From: Micropterus salmoides
Lineage: Eukaryota > Chordata > Actinopteri > Centrarchiformes > Centrarchidae
Assembly (NCBI RefSeq): GCF_014851395.1
Contig: NW_024041373.1
Location: forward strand, 930,001-994,000
Length of the DNA stretch: 64,000 bases
Direction of reading: 5' to 3'
This document shows, piece after piece, positions 61,592 through 64,000 of this stretch. Under the pieces are notes generated by a model. The model was not told the DNA's origin. It was given only the letters and a program-made list of their open reading frames with translations, and did no database searches. Each line of letters starts with the position of its first letter. Position 1 is the first letter of the stretch. The position numbers and the translations under genes were made by a program.

Positions 61592-61915
61592 TTCAACTAA
61601 GCCACGCCCCGTGAAGGCCGCGGGGTGTGTTCAAGAACGGAGCAGTGTTCGTTGTGTGGACTGTGTGTTGTATTATAGAATTGTCCGTCTGCCTTTTTGA
61701 TTATTTTCTGTAAAACGTCTGTTTGTATGGCGAGACTGACTCGTTGTCACAGTGTAACAGAGCCAAAACGAGTGCGTGTATTACAAAATTATCTACTCAG
61801 GTCCTCAGGTATTTAATCGCTTTATATGGCATAAATGTTTAGGTACACAATGTTGTCAAAGAAGAGTCACATATAATGATAAAAAAAAAATGAGAGAAAA
61901 ACAAACTAACTAATA

Positions 61916-61917
<2 letters not shown>

Positions 61918-61953
<36 letters not shown>
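61918..61953. repeat. (TA)n microsatellite
   Basis: About 17 TA units, 'ctatatatat...atatctt', in AT-rich DNA upstream of cdt1. Confidence 0.95.
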
Positions 61954-61955
<2 letters not shown>

Positions 61956-62930
61956 TACATTGAAAATATGGTTTGTTTTTTAAAATAACACTAATAATAA
62001 TAACAATTGTGATTATGTCACAGTATTTTTATACAAATAACAACATTCATTTATTTTCTATATTAGTTTTAGTCATTGGTTGTTCTTAGTTCGTGGCATG
62101 AGGTTTTTCTCAGGAGCCTAAACATGACAGGTAGTCACGTGACTCAGTGGCAGAAGGCATAACATTTATTAGATTTTATTATAAGGCATATAATCACCTA
62201 TATTTCACTCGTGTCCTTAAGTAGCATATCAGTTGATTTTAAAGTATCTCAAAATTGTGTACACATCTGTTTGGAAAAGAAAAAAAAAAAAGAATTCTGT
62301 CCTGGTAGCCTAGTAAGTCTAAAGAAAGTGGAGGACATGATTACCTGTAGGCTAATCATTTTTGACAATCATCACCTGTCCTCATTTACAGTATCATGAT
62401 CAATGGAGCTGCTTGGTATCTTCATCAACAACAAGCTGTCAAAAAGCCATTGTCTTTTTATTATATGCTCTTGATTATATTTATTTCCTCACTCCACTGT
62501 GAGATTATCTACTGTTGTGCCCCATGTCTAGAATGCCATCTGCAACTCAATATTCCCGTACAGGCTAAAGAAAGTATTGAAAATAATGTGAGCTATTTTA
62601 CATATTAGATTTATTTTTGAAACAAATGATAAAAGAATGAAAGTATATAGTTTACCTTCCCAAACATAGCATTCTGCAGCTTGATCTAGGCAGATTAACA
62701 TAATTGGATTACCCACAACAGTCACAGCAATATCCCTTTCTAATGAGTACTTTTTGATAGTGAGGGATTAAAGTCAGATTCTTACTAGCCTACTCCATAA
62801 GGGTTTGTAAGATATAAAAGAGTGTTTCTTCTGCATACTTGTAGCTTGTTGTGAGTGGCTTGTTGTACATTCAAGACTTGAGTATTTTTCCATTGTGGCT
62901 TTTACTTAAGCCTGATGAATCTGAATAGAG

Positions 62931-63110
62931 CAGTGGTTCCCAACCTGGAGGTCGGAATATCTGAGGGGTCACCAGATGATTAAAGGAATAAGCAAGCAAA
63001 GAGATGTATCTTCGTTACACATAGGCTATGATGTTTATTTTTCAGACTTTTCTTTAACTTATGCCTATCTTGTACTGGGTTACTGTAGACTGTCGCCTTT
63101 CGGGTCTGTA
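62931..63110. repeat. Fragment of a hAT-like element (CAGTGGTTCCCAACCTGG end)
   Basis: Starts 'gcagtggttcccaacctgg', then 'gaggtcggaatatctgagg' and 'ggtcaccagatgatta', a very common vertebrate hAT terminus. The opposite end is absent or not recognisable. Confidence 0.65.
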
Positions 63111-63262
63111 AAAATCCTTTCAATAGAGCACTCTTTGGTCTAACATGTCTACACTAACACTTCTGATCACAAGCCAGAAAGAAACCACTTGACTTGGGCC
63201 ACTTTCCACACACTGCTGCAGTGTTGCCTGCACTGGCGCCAAGCTTTACCGTGTTTAGTTGC

Positions 63263-63281
63263 ACGCTAGGGGGCGCCACAC
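63263..63281 (+). promoter_or_regulatory. CTCF-like motif near the right edge
   Basis: ACGCTAGGGGGCGC agrees with the CTCF core at about 12 of 14 positions, including the AGGGGGCGC box. It lies 1.8 kb upstream of cdt1. This is a motif match only. Confidence 0.4.
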
Positions 63282-63896
63282 GATGCCATTTATTTTGGCG
63301 TCTGGTGGGGCAGATGGTGTGTAAGGACTGGAGACCTATTTCTAGCGCCAGTATTGATTGACGTGGTGGTGTGAAATGCCCATCTGTAAACAGGCAAACC
63401 TTTTGTAATAACCCACGCAGGGCCCAATTCTTTTCCGATGCATTGCTCTGCTGAGCACCACTTTCTTCTGAAATACTGTAACTCAACACTGTAAAACTGT
63501 GCAAGTGCTGACTGAGCTGGACGTTTAGTGTAGGCCCACTATATCTGCAGCAGGGAGGTGACAGCAGCAGCTCGTGGAGAATAGCTCCTCTATGAACGCC
63601 CTTCAGACAGACTTGCCTGTGAATCACATTTTCCACCTACAACACTGTTGCTTCAGACTGGGCCCCTCCGAAGGAACACATGCACGCAAAAAGCCTTCTC
63701 CCTCGCCAATAAAATCACCGAGACGGGCCGATCTGCTGCCGAGCGCTGTGAACACACACGATCAATACAATCGACTCAGTGGAAACTTTTGTTTGGACTT
63801 GAAGACTTTCCACTAAAGTTTTTTTCCCCCCTTCTTTTTGATGGGAGATCATGTGCGAATATCGGAGTAATGGCCTATTCATTCCTCTGTCACATT

Positions 63897-63906
63897 TAAT
63901 CAATCA
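63897..63906 (-). promoter_or_regulatory. PBX-HOX-like composite site
   Basis: The minus strand reads TGATTGATTA, the consensus PBX-HOX composite motif. About 45 bases to its right lies the perfect 7-base inverted repeat GATCAAT/ATTGATC (63,950-63,970, spacer 7). Both are in DNA without any repeat signature. Confidence 0.35.
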
Positions 63907-64000
63907 ACCCCGATGGAACCTTTTAAGTTAGCGAACCCGTTTCTGCCCTGATCAATGGTAGTTATTGATCTACTGGCTATTGTTGTTGACGATCAGGAGT

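Larger units (their letters stand above)
61456..64000. other. Region upstream of cdt1 to the window edge
   Basis: It holds the cdt1 promoter (GC-rich, with 'gccacgccccgtgaagg' at 61,602), an AT microsatellite, AT-rich DNA, a hAT-like scrap at 62,931-63,110 and a repeat-free right edge. No coding exon is supported; the open frames at 63,154-63,636 and 63,574-63,899 match no family I recognise. Confidence 0.6.

Noticed and set aside
63154..63636. 160-codon minus-strand open frame at the right end
   Set aside because: No recognisable family, no splice context or start context, and it overlaps the CTCF-like motif region; chance open frame is the simpler explanation.

Overview
The window is vertebrate nuclear DNA, almost certainly from a ray-finned (teleost) fish. 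Six protein genes are split into many short exons with GT-AG introns. They are embedded in AT-rich DNA dense with CA/GT microsatellites and fish-type repeats: Tc1/mariner, hAT-, piggyBac- and Harbinger-like elements, tRNA-derived SINEs and a non-LTR retrotransposon tail. I saw no bacterial, viral or CRISPR-like system, and no clear candidate for a wholly new biological system.

Gene order, left to right: degs1 (+, 3' two coding exons; dihydroceramide desaturase), nvl (-, 23 coding exons; nucleolar double-AAA ATPase of 60S ribosome assembly), spata2l (+, 6 exons; SPATA2-family PUB-domain protein), tk2 (-, 10 exons; mitochondrial deoxypyrimidine kinase), aprt (+, 5 exons; adenine salvage) and cdt1 (-, 10 exons; replication licensing). 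Orientations alternate, giving convergent pairs degs1/nvl, spata2l/tk2 and aprt/cdt1, and divergent pairs nvl/spata2l and tk2/aprt. From general knowledge, APRT, CDT1 and SPATA2L lie in human 16q24.3 and TK2 in 16q, while DEGS1 and NVL are neighbours in human 1q42; here both blocks touch.

I rebuilt exon chains by following reading phase across splice sites. All genes close cleanly except nvl coding exon 12, which is one base short of an open frame (about 18,293-18,296). nvl intron 2 also needs a GC-AG splice. tk2 and aprt both supply nucleotides by salvage, and cdt1 licenses DNA for replication; this is a loose thematic link and I see no evidence of an operon-like unit.

The most notable non-genic feature is a 1,611-bp Tc1-type transposon (30,893-32,503) in spata2l intron 4. 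It has an uninterrupted 346-residue DD34E transposase, TA flanks and an IR/DR terminal structure, so it looks young and possibly active. Other points are a two-copy TTAA-flanked MITE family, a hairpin plus tandem duplication at 40.7 kb, a perfect E2F palindrome upstream of cdt1, two CTCF-like motifs, and a repeat-poor right edge with a PBX-HOX-like site that may be regulatory.
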